This document shows positions 1-8,551 of a DNA stretch of 64,000 nucleotides, piece after piece. The first letter of the stretch is position 1. Every line of letters starts with the position of its first letter. The stretch comes from Dokdonella sp. (GTDB taxonomy: Bacteria > Pseudomonadota > Gammaproteobacteria > Xanthomonadales > Rhodanobacteraceae), in assembly GCA_016712865.1 (NCBI GenBank), contig JADJQH010000002.1:620001-684000 (forward strand), read 5' to 3'. The translations under genes and the position numbers were made by a program. The notes under the pieces were generated by a model that was given only the letters and a program-made list of their open reading frames with translations, did not search any database and was not told where the DNA came from.

Positions 1-77
1 ACGGATTTGCGATCCATCGCGCATCCGTTGGCACCTTGCGATGCCCTGTCTGGTGGCCGTTTCAGATGACTCTGTCA

Positions 78-201
78 GGCGACACCATCTACGCAGGCTG
101 GGGGATTGAGACCAGTCGGACCAGTTCGGGTTGCTCCATTGCCTTGCATGCTTCCATGCATCCCGTTCTTGTCTTTCCGGTCGCCTGCGGTCTTTGACGG
201 C
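78..201 (-). promoter_or_regulatory. probable ribosomal protein L10 leader (rplJ autoregulatory region)
   Basis: This lies on the minus strand after the rplA stop, where rplJ (L10) is expected just outside the window. Two segments, GCCGTCAAAGACCGCAGG (complement of about 184-201) and CCTGCGTAGATGGTG (complement of about 83-97), resemble from memory the conserved blocks of the gammaproteobacterial rplA-rplJ spacer, where L10-(L7/L12)4 binds to repress rplJL translation. The rest of 1-277 shows no coding sequence. The boundaries are approximate and the rplJ start lies beyond the edge. The call rests on position plus remembered similarity. Confidence 0.5.
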
Positions 202-277
202 TGGCTTCAACCCGTTTCCGGGTATCCACACGCCCTCAAAACCCTGGTGATCGCCTGTGCGATCACCATGAATGTGT

Positions 278-979
278 TTACTTGAGCGGCAGGCTCGATG
301 GATCAACAATCACGCCGACGCCCATCGTGCTCGACAGCGATACCTTCTGCACGAAGATGCCCTTGGCCGACGCAGGCTTGGCCCTGATCAGGTCGGCGAG
401 CAGGTGTCCGAGGTTCTCGCTCAACGCATTGGCGTCGAAATTGACCTTGCCGATCGTGCAATGAATGATGCCTGCCTTGTCGTTGCGGAAGCGGACCTGG
501 CCTGCTTTTGCGTTCTTCACCGCAGTGACGACATCCGCTGCCACCGAGCCGTCCTTCGGGTTCGGCATCAAACCACGCGGGCCAAGCACCTGGCCCAGCT
601 TGCCGACCACGCGCATGGCGTCGGGCGTCGCAATGACGCGGTCGTAGTTGAGGTCGCCGCCCTGCATCTTCTCGGCGAGATCATCCATGCCAACCACATC
701 GGCGCCGGCGGCGCGTGCTGCTTCCGCCTTCTCACCGGCCGGGCAGAACACCGCCACGCGCACGCTCTTGCCGGTTCCATGCGGCAGCACGGAGGAGCCG
801 CGCACGCCCTGGTCGGACTTCTTGGCATCGATGCCCAGACGGATGGCTACATCCACCGACTCGACAAACTTGGTCTTGGCGCCTTCCTGCACGAGCTTGA
901 TCGCATCGGCCAGTCCGTAAGCCTTGCCCTGCGTGACTTTTGCGCGGATTGCCTTGTAACGCTTGCTGATATTCGACAT
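278..979 (-). CDS. rplA: 50S ribosomal protein L1
   Basis: L1 is a two-domain 23S rRNA-binding protein of the ribosomal L1 stalk and the translational repressor of its own rplKA mRNA. The 233-residue product is the usual bacterial length. It opens [15 protein letters not shown] and carries the L1 signature region GVGVIVDP near the C terminus and the [12 protein letters not shown] block in the middle. The ATG at 979 sits 3 nt after the rplK stop, so the two genes are translationally coupled in the rplKA unit, with rplJL expected downstream beyond the window edge. Nothing about it is unusual. Confidence 0.98.
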   Translation of the reverse strand: MSNISKRYKAIRAKVTQGKAYGLADAIKLVQEGAKTKFVESVDVAIRLGIDAKKSDQGVRGSSVLPHGTGKSVRVAVFCPAGEKAEAARAAGADVVGMDDLAEKMQGGDLNYDRVIATPDAMRVVGKLGQVLGPRGLMPNPKDGSVAADVVTAVKNAKAGQVRFRNDKAGIIHCTIGKVNFDANALSENLGHLLADLIRAKPASAKGIFVQKVSLSSTMGVGVIVDPSSLPLK

Positions 980-982
980 GTC

Positions 983-1411
983 TTAACCCTCCACCACCAG
1001 GCCCATGCTGCGCGCGCTGCCGGCGATGGTTCGCACGGCGGCGTCCAGGTCTGCCGCAGTCAGATCCGGCTCTTTCGCCTTGGCGATGTCCTCGAGCTGC
1101 TTGCGTGTGACCTTGCCAACCTTCTCGGTGTTGGGGCGCTTGGATCCCGACTGGATGCCAACTGCCTTCTTCAGCAGGATGGTTGCCGGCGGGGTTTTGG
1201 TGATGAACGTGAATGTGCGATCCGAATACGCGGTGATCACGCACGGAATCGGCAGGCCGGGTTCGAGCTTCTGCGTCGCGGCATTGAATGCCTTGCAGAA
1301 TTCCATGATGTTCAATCCACGCTGACCCAAGGCCGGACCGACCGGCGGCGACGGATTGGCCTGACCGGCCTTGACCTGCAGCTTGATGTAACCGACTACT
1401 TTCTTTGCCAT
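983..1411 (-). CDS. rplK: 50S ribosomal protein L11
   Basis: L11 binds the GTPase-associated centre of 23S rRNA with L10 and is needed for RelA-dependent stringent response signalling. At 142 residues it is standard length. It starts [16 protein letters not shown] and has the Pro-rich N-terminal domain ([16 protein letters not shown]) and C-terminal rRNA-binding domain ending [12 protein letters not shown]. It precedes rplA by 3 nt and is separated from nusG by about 165 nt holding an inverted GGGAAT-type repeat. This is the conserved secE-nusG-rplK-rplA order. Confidence 0.98.
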   Translation of the reverse strand: MAKKVVGYIKLQVKAGQANPSPPVGPALGQRGLNIMEFCKAFNAATQKLEPGLPIPCVITAYSDRTFTFITKTPPATILLKKAVGIQSGSKRPNTEKVGKVTRKQLEDIAKAKEPDLTAADLDAAVRTIAGSARSMGLVVEG

Positions 1412-1470
1412 TATGTTTTACTCCTGCGAGTGCAAACGCCTGTTGTCAGGCTCCTCGCTGTTTGGATTTC

Positions 1471-1555
1471 CGGGAATCGGGAATGGAGAATGGGGAATCG
1501 TCAAAGCAAAGCGAGAAGCCGCTCTACCATTCCCGATTCTCTATTCCCGAATCCC
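1471..1555. repeat. GGGAAT-type inverted repeat between nusG and rplK
   Basis: One arm (about 1471-1500) is built of GGGAATCGGGAATGG-like units. The other arm (about 1528-1555) is its approximate inverse, with a short centre containing CAAAGCAAAGCG. Related elements occur at 2685, 4383, 7010 and 8455, always in gaps between genes. It could fold into a long hairpin in the nusG-rplK transcript. I read it as a non-coding miniature repeat family typical of this bacterial group; origin unknown. Confidence 0.8.
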
Positions 1556-1577
1556 AGCTTCAACAACTCCCGGCCCT

Positions 1578-2138
1578 TCAGGCCTTCTCCACCTGGCCAA
1601 ACTCGAGTTCGACCGGAGTGGAGCGACCAAAAATCAATACCGCAACACGCAGACGGCTCTTTTCATAGTTGACTTCCTCGACCACGCCGTTGAAGTCGTT
1701 GAACGGCCCTTCCGTGACACGAACCATTTCGCCAGGCTCGAAGAGCACCTTCGGCTTGGGCTTGTCCACGCCATCCTGCACGCGACGCAGGATTGAATCC
1801 GCTTCCGAATCCTTGATCGGCATCGGACGATCAGCGGTTCCGCCGATGAAACCCATGACCTTGGGCGTTTCCTTCACCAGATGCCAGGACTCGTCGTCGA
1901 TGCGCAGGGTGCGGTTTTCTTCGTGGGTCTCGATCTGCACCAGCACGTAACCCGGGAAGAACTTCCGCTCGCTGCGCCGCTTCTGTCCACCACGCATTTC
2001 GATGACTTCTTCCGTGGGCACCAGGATCTCGCCGAAGCGCTCTTCCATCGACGCCCGCGCCACGCGTTCACGGAGCGCGCGCGCAACCTGGTTTTCAAAA
2101 CCGGAGTAAGCGTGTACGACGTACCAACGTTTTGCCAT
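1578..2138 (-). CDS. nusG: transcription termination/antitermination factor NusG
   Basis: NusG binds RNA polymerase through its N-terminal NGN domain and links it to Rho or to ribosomal protein S10 through its C-terminal KOW domain. The 186-residue protein begins [19 protein letters not shown], the hallmark NGN start, and has the KOW segment [18 protein letters not shown] around residues 138-155. The ATG at 2138 is 7 nt after the secE stop, so secE and nusG form a co-transcribed pair as in other Proteobacteria. Length is slightly above the E. coli protein (181). Confidence 0.98.
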   Translation of the reverse strand: MAKRWYVVHAYSGFENQVARALRERVARASMEERFGEILVPTEEVIEMRGGQKRRSERKFFPGYVLVQIETHEENRTLRIDDESWHLVKETPKVMGFIGGTADRPMPIKDSEADSILRRVQDGVDKPKPKVLFEPGEMVRVTEGPFNDFNGVVEEVNYEKSRLRVAVLIFGRSTPVELEFGQVEKA

Positions 2139-2145
2139 GTCCGCC

Positions 2146-2535
2146 TCAGTGCCCGAGCGTCAGCAACCAGTCCATCACGACCCATTTCAAGATCAGGTCG
2201 ATCAGGCCCAGGATGAGGCTGATGATGATAACTACCACGCCGATGACGGCCGTGGTCCGCAGCGTCTCTTCGCGCGTTGGCCAAACCACCTTGCGCAACT
2301 CAAACTGCGATTCGGAGATGAACACGCGCAGGCTGCGCCCGGTGTGCGTGGCCGCACCGACAACCCCGGCAAGCACGAACGCGCCAATCAAGGCGACGAT
2401 GCGCAGCGCGGTCGTCCAGGCGCCTGCAAAGTAATAGAAGCCCACCAGTCCGGCGACGATCAACAGTCCAGCCAAGCTCAACTTGACCAGATCGATTGCG
2501 CTGTTACCCGTGGATTGTTCGACTTTTGCGTTCAT
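2146..2535 (-). CDS. secE: preprotein translocase subunit SecE
   Basis: SecE is the small essential subunit of the SecYEG inner membrane channel. The 129-residue product has the three-helix proteobacterial form: two N-terminal membrane segments (about residues 18-35 and 40-60) and the conserved cytoplasmic amphipathic helix plus third membrane helix containing [17 protein letters not shown], the most diagnostic SecE motif. It lies between tRNA-Trp and nusG in the canonical order and is followed by nusG after 7 nt. Confidence 0.97.
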   Translation of the reverse strand: MNAKVEQSTGNSAIDLVKLSLAGLLIVAGLVGFYYFAGAWTTALRIVALIGAFVLAGVVGAATHTGRSLRVFISESQFELRKVVWPTREETLRTTAVIGVVVIIISLILGLIDLILKWVVMDWLLTLGH

Positions 2536-2596
2536 TCAATCTGCCGTCAATGCGGAAAATCGCCATCCATTCTCATTCTGACCAGCTATGGCGAGC

Positions 2597-2672
<76 letters not shown>

Positions 2673-2684
2673 AGGTGGTGCAGG

Positions 2685-2778
2685 GAATCGAGAATCGGGA
2701 ATTGAGAATGGTTGGAGCAGAGCGGTCAATCGCTTTGCTTGGCTTTACCTATTCCCCACTCTCAATTCTCTATTCCCG
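2685..2778. repeat. GGGAAT-type inverted repeat between tuf and tRNA-Trp
   Basis: This is a second member of the family seen at 1471. A left arm of GAATCGAGAATCGGGAATT-like units and a right inverse arm (TTCCCCACTCTCAATTCTC) surround a short centre with CAATCGCTTTGCTTGG. It ends about 5 nt before the tuf stop codon, so it would form a stem right after tuf in the message and could affect mRNA 3' end stability or readthrough into tRNA-Trp/secE. That role is inference. Confidence 0.78.
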
Positions 2779-2782
2779 TCCG

Positions 2783-3973
2783 TTACTCAAAAATCTTCGC
2801 CACCACGCCCGCGCCGACCGTGCGTCCACCTTCGCGAATCGCAAAGCGCAGACCCTCGTCCATCGCGATCGGGGCAATCAAGCTCACCACCATCTTCACG
2901 TTGTCACCCGGCATCACCATCTCGACGCCTTCCGGCAGCTCGCACGCACCCGTCACGTCCGTCGTGCGGAAATAGAACTGCGGACGGTAGCCCTTGAAGA
3001 ACGGCGTATGACGACCGCCTTCGTCCTTCGACAGCACGTACACTTCCGCCTCGAACTTCGTGTGCGGCGTGATGCTGCCCGGCTTGCACAGCACCTGGCC
3101 GCGCTCCACGTCGTCACGCTTCGTGCCGCGCAGCAACAGGCCCGCGTTGTCGCCCGCCTGGCCCTGGTCCAGCAGCTTGCGGAACATCTCAACGCCCGTC
3201 ACCGTCGTCTTCTGCGTCGGACGAATGCCGACAATTTCGATTTCGTCGCCCACCTTGATGATTCCGCGCTCAATGCGGCCAGTCACCACCGTGCCGCGGC
3301 CCGAGATCGAGAACACGTCTTCAACCGGCATCAGGAATGGCTTGTCGATGTCGCGCTGCGGCTCCGGAATCCATGCGTCCAGCGCGTCCACCAGCTTGAT
3401 GATCGCCGGCACGCCAATCTCCGACTGGTCGCCTTCCAGCGCCTTCAGCGCCGAGCCCTTGATGATCGGCGTGTCGTCGCCCGGGAACTCGTACTTCGAC
3501 AGAAGCTCGCGCACTTCCATCTCCACCAGCTCCAGCAACTCGGCGTCATCCACCATGTCCGCCTTGTTCAGGAACACCAGCACGTACGGCACGCCCACCT
3601 GGCGCGCCAGCAGGATGTGTTCGCGCGTCTGCGGCATCGGGCCGTCCGCGGCCGAGCACACCAGAATCGCACCGTCCATCTGCGCCGCACCCGTGATCAT
3701 GTTCTTCACGTAGTCGGCGTGGCCCGGGCAGTCCACGTGCGCGTAGTGGCGATTCGGGGACTCGTACTCCACGTGCGCCGTCGAAATCGTGATCCCGCGC
3801 GCCTTCTCTTCCGGCGCCGCGTCAATCGCGTCATACGCCTTGAACTCGCCGCCAAAACGATCCGCGCCCACCTTCGTCAACGCCGCCGTCAGCGTCGTCT
3901 TGCCATGGTCAACGTGACCAATCGTGCCTACGTTTACGTGCGGCTTCTTGCGCTCGAATTTCTCTTTGGACAT
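2783..3973 (-). CDS. tuf: translation elongation factor EF-Tu
   Basis: EF-Tu is the GTPase that delivers aminoacyl-tRNA to the ribosome. At 396 residues it is of standard length. It has G1 GHVDHGKTT (near residue 19), G3 DCPGHADY, G4 NKAD and G5 SALKAL in the N-terminal domain, followed by two beta-barrel domains ending [10 protein letters not shown]. It lies downstream of tRNA-Tyr, tRNA-Gly and tRNA-Thr, matching the tufB-type operon, and upstream of tRNA-Trp-secE-nusG. Any second tuf copy would be outside the window. Confidence 0.99.
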   Translation of the reverse strand: MSKEKFERKKPHVNVGTIGHVDHGKTTLTAALTKVGADRFGGEFKAYDAIDAAPEEKARGITISTAHVEYESPNRHYAHVDCPGHADYVKNMITGAAQMDGAILVCSAADGPMPQTREHILLARQVGVPYVLVFLNKADMVDDAELLELVEMEVRELLSKYEFPGDDTPIIKGSALKALEGDQSEIGVPAIIKLVDALDAWIPEPQRDIDKPFLMPVEDVFSISGRGTVVTGRIERGIIKVGDEIEIVGIRPTQKTTVTGVEMFRKLLDQGQAGDNAGLLLRGTKRDDVERGQVLCKPGSITPHTKFEAEVYVLSKDEGGRHTPFFKGYRPQFYFRTTDVTGACELPEGVEMVMPGDNVKMVVSLIAPIAMDEGLRFAIREGGRTVGAGVVAKIFE

Positions 3974-4082
3974 GGCTGCCTATCTCGCTTGCGTTGTTGG
4001 CTGCTGCTCTTGTTGGAAATTGCGGCCAAGGATGGCCGCTTCTTGATCTGCTCTTGCGTTCACGGATGAACGCACTGGTAAA

Positions 4083-4158
<76 letters not shown>

Positions 4159-4195
4159 CAGTGTTACTGCCGTCCTCCATGACGGAAAAAATCAA

Positions 4196-4279
4196 GACCG
4201 ACATCCTGTCGGACTCTTCATAAAATCGTTTCCCTTCCCTGATGGCAAACCTGAGACCGGCATCCTGTCGGACTCTTCA
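4196..4279. repeat. two direct copies of a 25-nt palindrome-containing repeat between tRNA-Gly and tRNA-Thr
   Basis: The segments 4196-4220 and 4255-4279 are nearly identical: GACCG(A/G)CATCCTGTCGG followed by ACTCTTCA. Each contains a CCGACA/TGTCGG-type palindrome that could form a small hairpin. They sit in the tRNA spacer of the tuf operon and may be relics of local duplication. No gene is visible here. Confidence 0.6.
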
Positions 4280-4307
4280 CAAAAACATGTACCAACATCT
4301 ATTTCAT

Positions 4308-4381
4308 TGGAGCGGGAGAAGGGAATCGAACCCTCGTAATCAGTTTGGAAAACTGATGTTCTACCATTGAACTACTCCCGC
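4308..4381 (-). tRNA. tRNA-Gly (anticodon TCC)
   Basis: Minus-strand cloverleaf. Acceptor GCGGGAG pairs with CTCCCGC, the anticodon loop TTTCCAA gives TCC, the T arm has GGTTCGATTCC, discriminator T, and CCA is encoded. Length is 74 nt. It lies between tRNA-Tyr and tRNA-Thr upstream of tuf. Confidence 0.97.
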
Positions 4382-4382
4382 T

Positions 4383-4470
4383 TTTTTACGGGAATCGGGA
4401 ATTGGGAATGGGGAATTGCGAAAGCACTGCTTCTGACAATTCCCTACTCTCGACTCTCGACTCTCGGCAT
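4383..4470. repeat. GGGAAT-type inverted repeat upstream of tRNA-Gly
   Basis: A left arm CGGGAATCGGGAATTGGG and a right arm of inverse units (CCCTACTCTCGACTCTCG) flank a centre with GCGAAAGCACTGCTT. It is the third member of the family also seen at 1471, 2685, 7010 and 8455. The left arm touches the 5' end of tRNA-Gly on the minus strand, so it forms part of the tRNA spacer transcript. Confidence 0.72.
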
Positions 4471-4474
4471 TTCA

Positions 4475-4579
4475 TGGTGGAGGGAGGTGGATGACTCCGG
4501 GCATCCTGCCCTCCGCCCCTCCGGGGCCGCGCCGCTTTTGCGTCGCGTTAAAATTCGCTCCCGGCGAATTTTTCGAACC
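4475..4579 (-). repeat. T-loop element copy E1 joined to a tRNA-Tyr 3' end fragment
   Basis: On the minus strand GGTTCGA (about 4573-4579) is followed by an element of about 80 nt and then by the last 17 nt of tRNA-Tyr including CCA (4475-4491), identical to the 3' end of the intact tRNA-Tyr at 4640. The element opens with a stem AAATTCGC/GCGAATTT around CGGGA. It continues with a longer imperfect GC stem, a GCCCC-GGA-GGGGC hairpin and GGGC-AGGAT-GCCC, and ends GGAGTC. No tRNA 5' half precedes it, so this is a tRNA 3' fragment plus element, not a gene. It belongs to the family at 4793, 9721, 9913 and about 10012. Confidence 0.75.
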
Positions 4580-4639
4580 TTCATTTCATTTTCGGTGGCT
4601 CTGAACCACCTCCCATGAAATTTTCCGCGCTTTCAAATC

Positions 4640-4725
4640 TGGTGGAGGGAGGTGGATTCGAACCACCGAAGGCGTGAGCCAGCAGATTTACAGTCTGCCC
4701 CCGTTGGCCGCTTGGGTATCCCTCC
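4640..4725 (-). tRNA. tRNA-Tyr (anticodon GTA)
   Basis: This is a long-variable-arm class II tRNA of 86 nt. Acceptor GGAGGGA pairs with TCCCTCC, the anticodon loop CTGTAAA gives GTA, the T arm is GGTGGTTCGAATCCACC, discriminator A, and CCA is encoded. It is the only intact tyrosine tRNA here, lying between an interrupted copy upstream (4786-4935) and a 3' fragment copy downstream (4475-4491), which indicates past tandem duplication at this locus. Confidence 0.97.
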
Positions 4726-4785
4726 AGAATCTCTTTCTCGCTCCTTCTTGTTTTCCACCAACAGCGCCGCTTCGCGTCGCCGGGG

Positions 4786-4935
4786 AGGTGGATGACTCCG
4801 GGCTTCCTGCCCTTCGCCCCTGCGGGGCCAGCCTGTCGGCTGTTCAAATTCGCTCCCGGCGAATTTGTCGAACCACCGAAGGCGTGAGCCAGCAGATTTT
4901 CAGTCTGCCCCCGTTGGCCGCTTGGGTATCCCTCC
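4786..4935 (-). pseudogene. interrupted tRNA-Tyr-like copy with GAA anticodon and T-loop element E2
   Basis: From 4935 downward the sequence matches tRNA-Tyr (5' acceptor GGAGGGA, D arm, variable arm, T stem). The anticodon loop reads CTGAAAA, giving GAA instead of GTA by one base change. The T loop is split: GGTTCGA is followed by an element of about 78 nt (4793-4870) and then ATCCACC. After TCCC the 3' acceptor strand diverges and there is no CCA, so the acceptor stem cannot close fully. The element has stems AAATTCGC/GCGAATTT, CAGCC/GGCTG, GCCCC/GGGGC and GGGC/GCCC. A functional tRNA is unlikely. Confidence 0.72.
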
Positions 4936-5185
4936 AGAATCTCTTTGCGTTCTTCCTGCCTGTTGCGTCGCTTCTGTTTCACCAACCAGCGCCGCTTCGC
5001 GTCGCCACCGGTGGCAAGCAGTCGCCAGCGGGCAAACAGGTCGCGCGCCAGAGCACTACCACATCCAGAAACGGAGCCGCGCATTTTCACGGATGCGGGC
5101 GAGGGGTGTCAACAGCAATCCTTGTGCCAAACCACCCGATGCAGCGAATTCAGGCCGGTTGTGGCCGTGCCCAAGCCCCGCGAGC
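4936..5185. other. spacer without recognised gene
   Basis: The 250 nt between the interrupted tRNA-Tyr copy and the thioesterase stop show no convincing coding sequence, tRNA or terminator. The promoter of the tRNA-tuf unit should lie in or above this stretch on the minus strand, but I do not see a clear -35/-10 pair. Confidence 0.4.
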
Positions 5186-5692
5186 TCAGCTTCCGCGGAC
5201 AGGAAACAACCATGCCGGGCGCAACGCAGCGGCCTCCTGGTCGATCCGCTTGCCGACTTCCATGACCTTGAGGGCATATCGGGCCAGCGACTGGTCTTCT
5301 TCGCTGACCGGCACCCATTTGGGCACGGGCGTGGGCTTGCCATCCGGGGCATCCAGGGCCACAAACGTCATGACGCAGTGCGTGGCCAGGCGCTCCTCGG
5401 TGGAACGCAGGTCCCGGGCGATCACTTCGACCATGAAGTGCATGCTGGATGTTCCGGTGTGGACGAGCTTGCAGTTCACCCTGACCAGGTCCCCAATCAG
5501 GATCGGCGCCACGAATTCGATTCCGCCAATCGCAACCGTTACGCAGTACTTGCAACTCCAGGCAACCGCGCTGGCATAGCCGGTCTGGTCAATCCAGCGA
5601 AGGACGGCTCCACCATGCATTTTGCCCCCGAAATTGACGTCCGTCGGCTGGGCCAGGAACTGGAACTGGAGCTCACGTTGCTGACCGGGCAT
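5186..5692 (-). CDS. acyl-CoA thioesterase (hotdog fold, YciA/BACH-like)
   Basis: This is a predicted cytoplasmic acyl-CoA hydrolase. The 168-residue product (from ATG 5692, preceded by GAGG) contains the hotdog-thioesterase core TDVNFGGKMHGGAVLRWIDQ. The conserved Asn/Gly stretch and the Asp in the long helix are followed by FVAPILIGDLVRV and the C-terminal beta strands (MTFVALDAPDGKPTPVP) typical of the acyl-CoA hydrolase (BFIT/BACH/YciA) family. An upstream GTG at 5740 would add 16 residues with no domain support. It is monocistronic between the tRNA-Tyr region and ychF. Substrate chain length cannot be read from sequence. Confidence 0.88.
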   Translation of the reverse strand: MPGQQRELQFQFLAQPTDVNFGGKMHGGAVLRWIDQTGYASAVAWSCKYCVTVAIGGIEFVAPILIGDLVRVNCKLVHTGTSSMHFMVEVIARDLRSTEERLATHCVMTFVALDAPDGKPTPVPKWVPVSEEDQSLARYALKVMEVGKRIDQEAAALRPAWLFPVRGS

Positions 5693-5889
5693 GGCTTTTT
5701 CCTCGGGTTGGTCTTGCTGTGCAAGAAATGCCCACGCCACCTAAAGCCTTTCACCCCTCCCACCGGGAGAGGTCGCCGCGCATGGCGCGTCGGGTGAGGG
5801 CTCGGTCGTGCTGTGAGCTTGCACGTAGAACTCCTTCTTCAACTTGCCATTCACGCTGGATTGGCACGAGGCATGAATTGGAGAAACGC

Positions 5890-5913
5890 ATCGCCCCTGA
5901 GGGGGCTCCTACA
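5890..5913. repeat. REP-type palindrome (GTAGGAGCCCCCTCAGGGGCGA) overlapping the ychF stop
   Basis: On the minus strand the palindrome begins GTAGGAGCCCC, and its TAG is the stop codon of ychF. It belongs to the family GTAGGAGCCCCTTCAGGGGCG also seen at 36930-37170, 49172 and 56405. The GTAG opening followed by a palindrome is the layout of REP sequences mobilised by RAYT transposases. No RAYT gene is present in this window. Confidence 0.7.
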
Positions 5914-7000
5914 CGTTGAATCGGAAGTGCAGTACGTCGCCCTCCTTGACCACGTATTCCTTGCCTTCCAGACGCAGGCGGCCAGCTTCCTTGGCCCCCG
6001 TCTCACCACCATACTTGATGAAGTCCGCATAGGCGATGGTTTCCGCGCGGATAAAGCCACGCTCGAAATCCGTATGGATGACGCCAGCCGCTTGCGGCGC
6101 AGTGGCACCGACTTTTACCTGCCAGGCGCGAACCTCCTTGACCCCAGCGGTGAAGTAGGTTTGCAAACCGAGCAAGCGGTAACCCGCCCGGATGACTCGA
6201 TTCAGGCCCGGCTCCTCGAAACCCATGTCGGCCAGGAACGCATCCCGGTCGGCGTCATCCAGCTGTGAAAGTTCTTCTTCTATGGCCGCGCAAACCGGCA
6301 CCAGTTCCGCGCCTTCGGCCTCGGCCCGTACGCGGACGGCATCCAGCAGGGGATTGCCCTGGAATCCATTTTCCAGAACATTGGCTATATACATCAATGG
6401 CTTGAGCGTGAGCAGGAAGAGATCGCGCACCAGCTCAAGTTCATCCTTGTCGAGCCCCAGGGCACGCGCGGGCTTGCCTTCGTTAAGCCCAGAAGCGAGT
6501 TTCTGCAACACGGGACGCTTCGCCAACGCCTCCTTGTCATTGGCTTTGGCGGCGCGCTCGACCCGGTTCAGGGCCTTTTCGACGGACTCCAAGTCCGCCA
6601 GGGCAAGTTCGGTGTCGATGGTCTCGATATCGGAGATCGGATCCACCCGGTTGGCCACATGCACGATGTCCGCGTGCTCGAAACAGCGCACCACATGGGC
6701 AATCGCATCCACCTCGCGGATATGCGCAAGAAACTTGTTGCCCAATCCTTCGCCTTTTGATGCCCCCGCCACCAGTCCTGCGATGTCGACGAACTCCATC
6801 GAGGTGGGGATCACCTTTTGCGGCTTGACGATGGCAGCAAGCTCGGCAAGGCGCGGGTCGGGCACCGGCACGACGCCGACATTGGGGTCGATCGTGCAGA
6901 ACGGAAAATTGGCGGCAGCGATCCCCGCCTTGGTCAACGCGTTGAAAAGCGTCGACTTGCCGACATTGGGCAAACCGACGATGCCACATTTGATGCCCAT
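5909..7000 (-). CDS. ychF: redox-regulated ATPase YchF (Obg-like ATPase)
   Basis: YchF is a cytosolic P-loop ATPase of the Obg/TRAFAC class that binds ribosomes and takes part in stress and antioxidant responses. The 363-residue product is full length. It has G1 [14 protein letters not shown] at residues 8-21, the [17 protein letters not shown] switch region near residue 70, a coiled-coil insertion around residues 130-200 and a C-terminal TGS domain ending [11 protein letters not shown]. It lies downstream of pth in the conserved prs-rplY-pth-ychF order. Its stop codon is supplied by a REP palindrome. Confidence 0.97.
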   Translation of the reverse strand: MGIKCGIVGLPNVGKSTLFNALTKAGIAAANFPFCTIDPNVGVVPVPDPRLAELAAIVKPQKVIPTSMEFVDIAGLVAGASKGEGLGNKFLAHIREVDAIAHVVRCFEHADIVHVANRVDPISDIETIDTELALADLESVEKALNRVERAAKANDKEALAKRPVLQKLASGLNEGKPARALGLDKDELELVRDLFLLTLKPLMYIANVLENGFQGNPLLDAVRVRAEAEGAELVPVCAAIEEELSQLDDADRDAFLADMGFEEPGLNRVIRAGYRLLGLQTYFTAGVKEVRAWQVKVGATAPQAAGVIHTDFERGFIRAETIAYADFIKYGGETGAKEAGRLRLEGKEYVVKEGDVLHFRFNV

Positions 7001-7009
7001 GGATTGAAT

Positions 7010-7096
7010 CCGGGAATGGAGAATCGGGAATGGAGAATCGGCAACGGCAGCCGGCGGAGCCCTGCCATTACGACTCTCAATTCCCCATTCCCTACT
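7010..7096. repeat. GGGAAT-type inverted repeat between pth and ychF
   Basis: The arms GGGAATGGAGAATCGGGAATGG (as a pattern, about 7012-7040) and the inverse CTCAATTCCCCATTCCC (about 7075-7096) flank a GC-rich centre. It overlaps the last codons or stop of pth by a few bases, so the element supplies the gene's terminal sequence. Same family as at 1471, 2685, 4383 and 8455. Confidence 0.75.
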
Positions 7097-7673
7097 CCCT
7101 GCCCGTATGCAACTGCTTCATGGCTTCGCTGAAGTCACCGGCAATCGCCAGCGGCAACACATCCAGGGCGACGTTGATGCTGTCCAGCATGGCCTGTTCA
7201 TCGACATGGCCGGGCTTGCCAAGCACCCATGAAGTCACCCGATCCTTGTGCCCGGGATGGCCAATGCCGATGCGCAAGCGATGGAATTTGCCATGCCCGA
7301 GGTGCGCGAAGATGTCGCGCAGGCCATTCTGCCCACCATGTCCACCGTCAAACTTGAGCCGCGCCACGCCCGGCGGCAAGTCGAGGTCATCATGCACAAC
7401 CAGCAGCTCGTCGGGCTCGATCTTGTAGTAGCGCAACGCGGAAGTGACTGCCAAACCGCTCTTGTTCATGAACGTGGTTGGTTTGAGCAATTGGAGCGCA
7501 TCCCCACCGATCACGACCTTGGCCGATTCCGAATGCAGCCGGGAATCGATGCCAAAGCGTGCCTGTTCTCGCAACGCCAGCGCGTCGACAAACCAGAAAC
7601 CGGCGTTGTGCCGGTTCCTGAGATGCTCGGCCCCGGGGTTGCCGAGGCCGACGATCATGCGCAAGCGGCTCAT
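7092..7673 (-). CDS. pth: peptidyl-tRNA hydrolase
   Basis: Pth recycles peptidyl-tRNA released from stalled ribosomes by cleaving the ester bond. The 193-residue protein shows the family motifs in order: IVGLGNPG (residues 7-14), the catalytic His region RHNAGF around residue 22, the FMNKSG substrate-binding block near residue 68, and the [11 protein letters not shown] segment containing the conserved Asp near residue 93. It is placed between rplY and ychF as in most Gammaproteobacteria. The start ATG 7673 matches [14 protein letters not shown]. Confidence 0.97.
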   Translation of the reverse strand: MSRLRMIVGLGNPGAEHLRNRHNAGFWFVDALALREQARFGIDSRLHSESAKVVIGGDALQLLKPTTFMNKSGLAVTSALRYYKIEPDELLVVHDDLDLPPGVARLKFDGGHGGQNGLRDIFAHLGHGKFHRLRIGIGHPGHKDRVTSWVLGKPGHVDEQAMLDSINVALDVLPLAIAGDFSEAMKQLHTGRE

Positions 7674-7721
7674 TGAAGGAGCACCTGCCGCGCGCTTGCG
7701 GAGATCAGGACAGACGACAAA

Positions 7722-8375
7722 TTACTTGTCGCCCTCACCTTCCTTCTTCTCGGCGCTTTCCGCACCTTCAACCGGCGCCGCATCGACTTCCTCGCGACCC
7801 AGCTTGGCGATGACCACGGCGATATCGTGTTCCTTGCCCAGCTTGAGCTCGGGAATGGCCGTCCCTGCCGGCAGCTTGAGTGCGGAAAGATGAATGATGT
7901 CGTCGACCTTCAGGTCGCCAACGTCGACTTCGATGAACTCGGGCAGGTCCTTCGGCAAGCAGGAGATTTCGACTTCGGTGATCTCGTGCATGATGATGCA
8001 ACCGGCCGTCTTGTTCGCTGGCGAGGTTTCCTGATTGATGAAATGCAGCGGCACGCGAATACGGATTTCCTCGTTCTCGTTGATGCGCAGGAAATCCAGG
8101 TGCAGGATCTGCTGCTTGAACGGATGGCGCTGCATGTCCCTGAGCAGCACCTTCTGCACGTCGCCGTTCAGGTTCAGGTCGAGAATCGACGAATAGAACC
8201 ACTCGGTCTGCGATGCCAGCAGGACATCCTTGTGCGAAATCTGGATGCTCACCGGGGCGAGCTTGCCGCCGCCATAAACAATTGCCGGCACGTTGCCCGC
8301 ACGACGCAGGCGGCGGCTCGCACCCTTCCCCTCGTCCTTGCGCAGCGCGACCGAAATTTCATGTGTCTTTGCCAT
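7722..8375 (-). CDS. rplY: 50S ribosomal protein L25 (general stress protein Ctc type)
   Basis: L25 binds 5S rRNA. At 217 residues this is the long Ctc/TL5 form, with an N-terminal L25 domain (about residues 5-95, containing KDEGKGASRRLRRAGNVPAIVYG) and a C-terminal TL5 beta domain. An acidic Lys/Glu-rich tail (AEKKEGEGDK) follows. It lies between prs and pth in the usual order and is separated from prs by a GGGAAT-type inverted repeat. Confidence 0.97.
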   Translation of the reverse strand: MAKTHEISVALRKDEGKGASRRLRRAGNVPAIVYGGGKLAPVSIQISHKDVLLASQTEWFYSSILDLNLNGDVQKVLLRDMQRHPFKQQILHLDFLRINENEEIRIRVPLHFINQETSPANKTAGCIIMHEITEVEISCLPKDLPEFIEVDVGDLKVDDIIHLSALKLPAGTAIPELKLGKEHDIAVVIAKLGREEVDAAPVEGAESAEKKEGEGDK

Positions 8376-8454
8376 TTCTATTTGCCTTCACTTTGATGAT
8401 CCGCCTCGCGGCGGTCTGAAAACTCCCCCGCGACCAGGGGAGTGGTTGTTGAAA

Positions 8455-8551
8455 CGGGAGTCGGGAATAGGGAATGGGGAATGGGGAATAGTCAAAGCCA
8501 AGCGAAAAGCTGATTTGCAATTCCCCATTCCAAATTCTCTATTCCCGGCTC
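8455..8551. repeat. GGGAAT-type inverted repeat between prs and rplY
   Basis: The left arm has GGGAATAGGGAATGGGG units and the right arm the inverse AATTCCCCATTCC...TTCTCTATTCCC. The centre contains CAAAGCCAAGCGAAAAGC, close to the centre of the copy at 1471. It ends directly at the prs stop codon (8552), so prs is immediately followed by the stem in the transcript. Confidence 0.78.

Noticed and set aside
272-1672. 466-codon plus-strand frame across rplA and rplK
   Set aside because: It is antisense to two certain ribosomal protein genes and has no recognisable protein features.
2675-4069. 464-codon plus-strand frame opposite tuf
   Set aside because: This is a shadow of the EF-Tu gene; its His/Arg-rich translation arises from codon bias on the other strand.
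4786-4935. Functional tRNA-Phe (GAA) gene
   Set aside because: The body is a class II tyrosine tRNA, the T loop is interrupted and the acceptor stem cannot close, so the GAA loop does not make a real tRNA-Phe.
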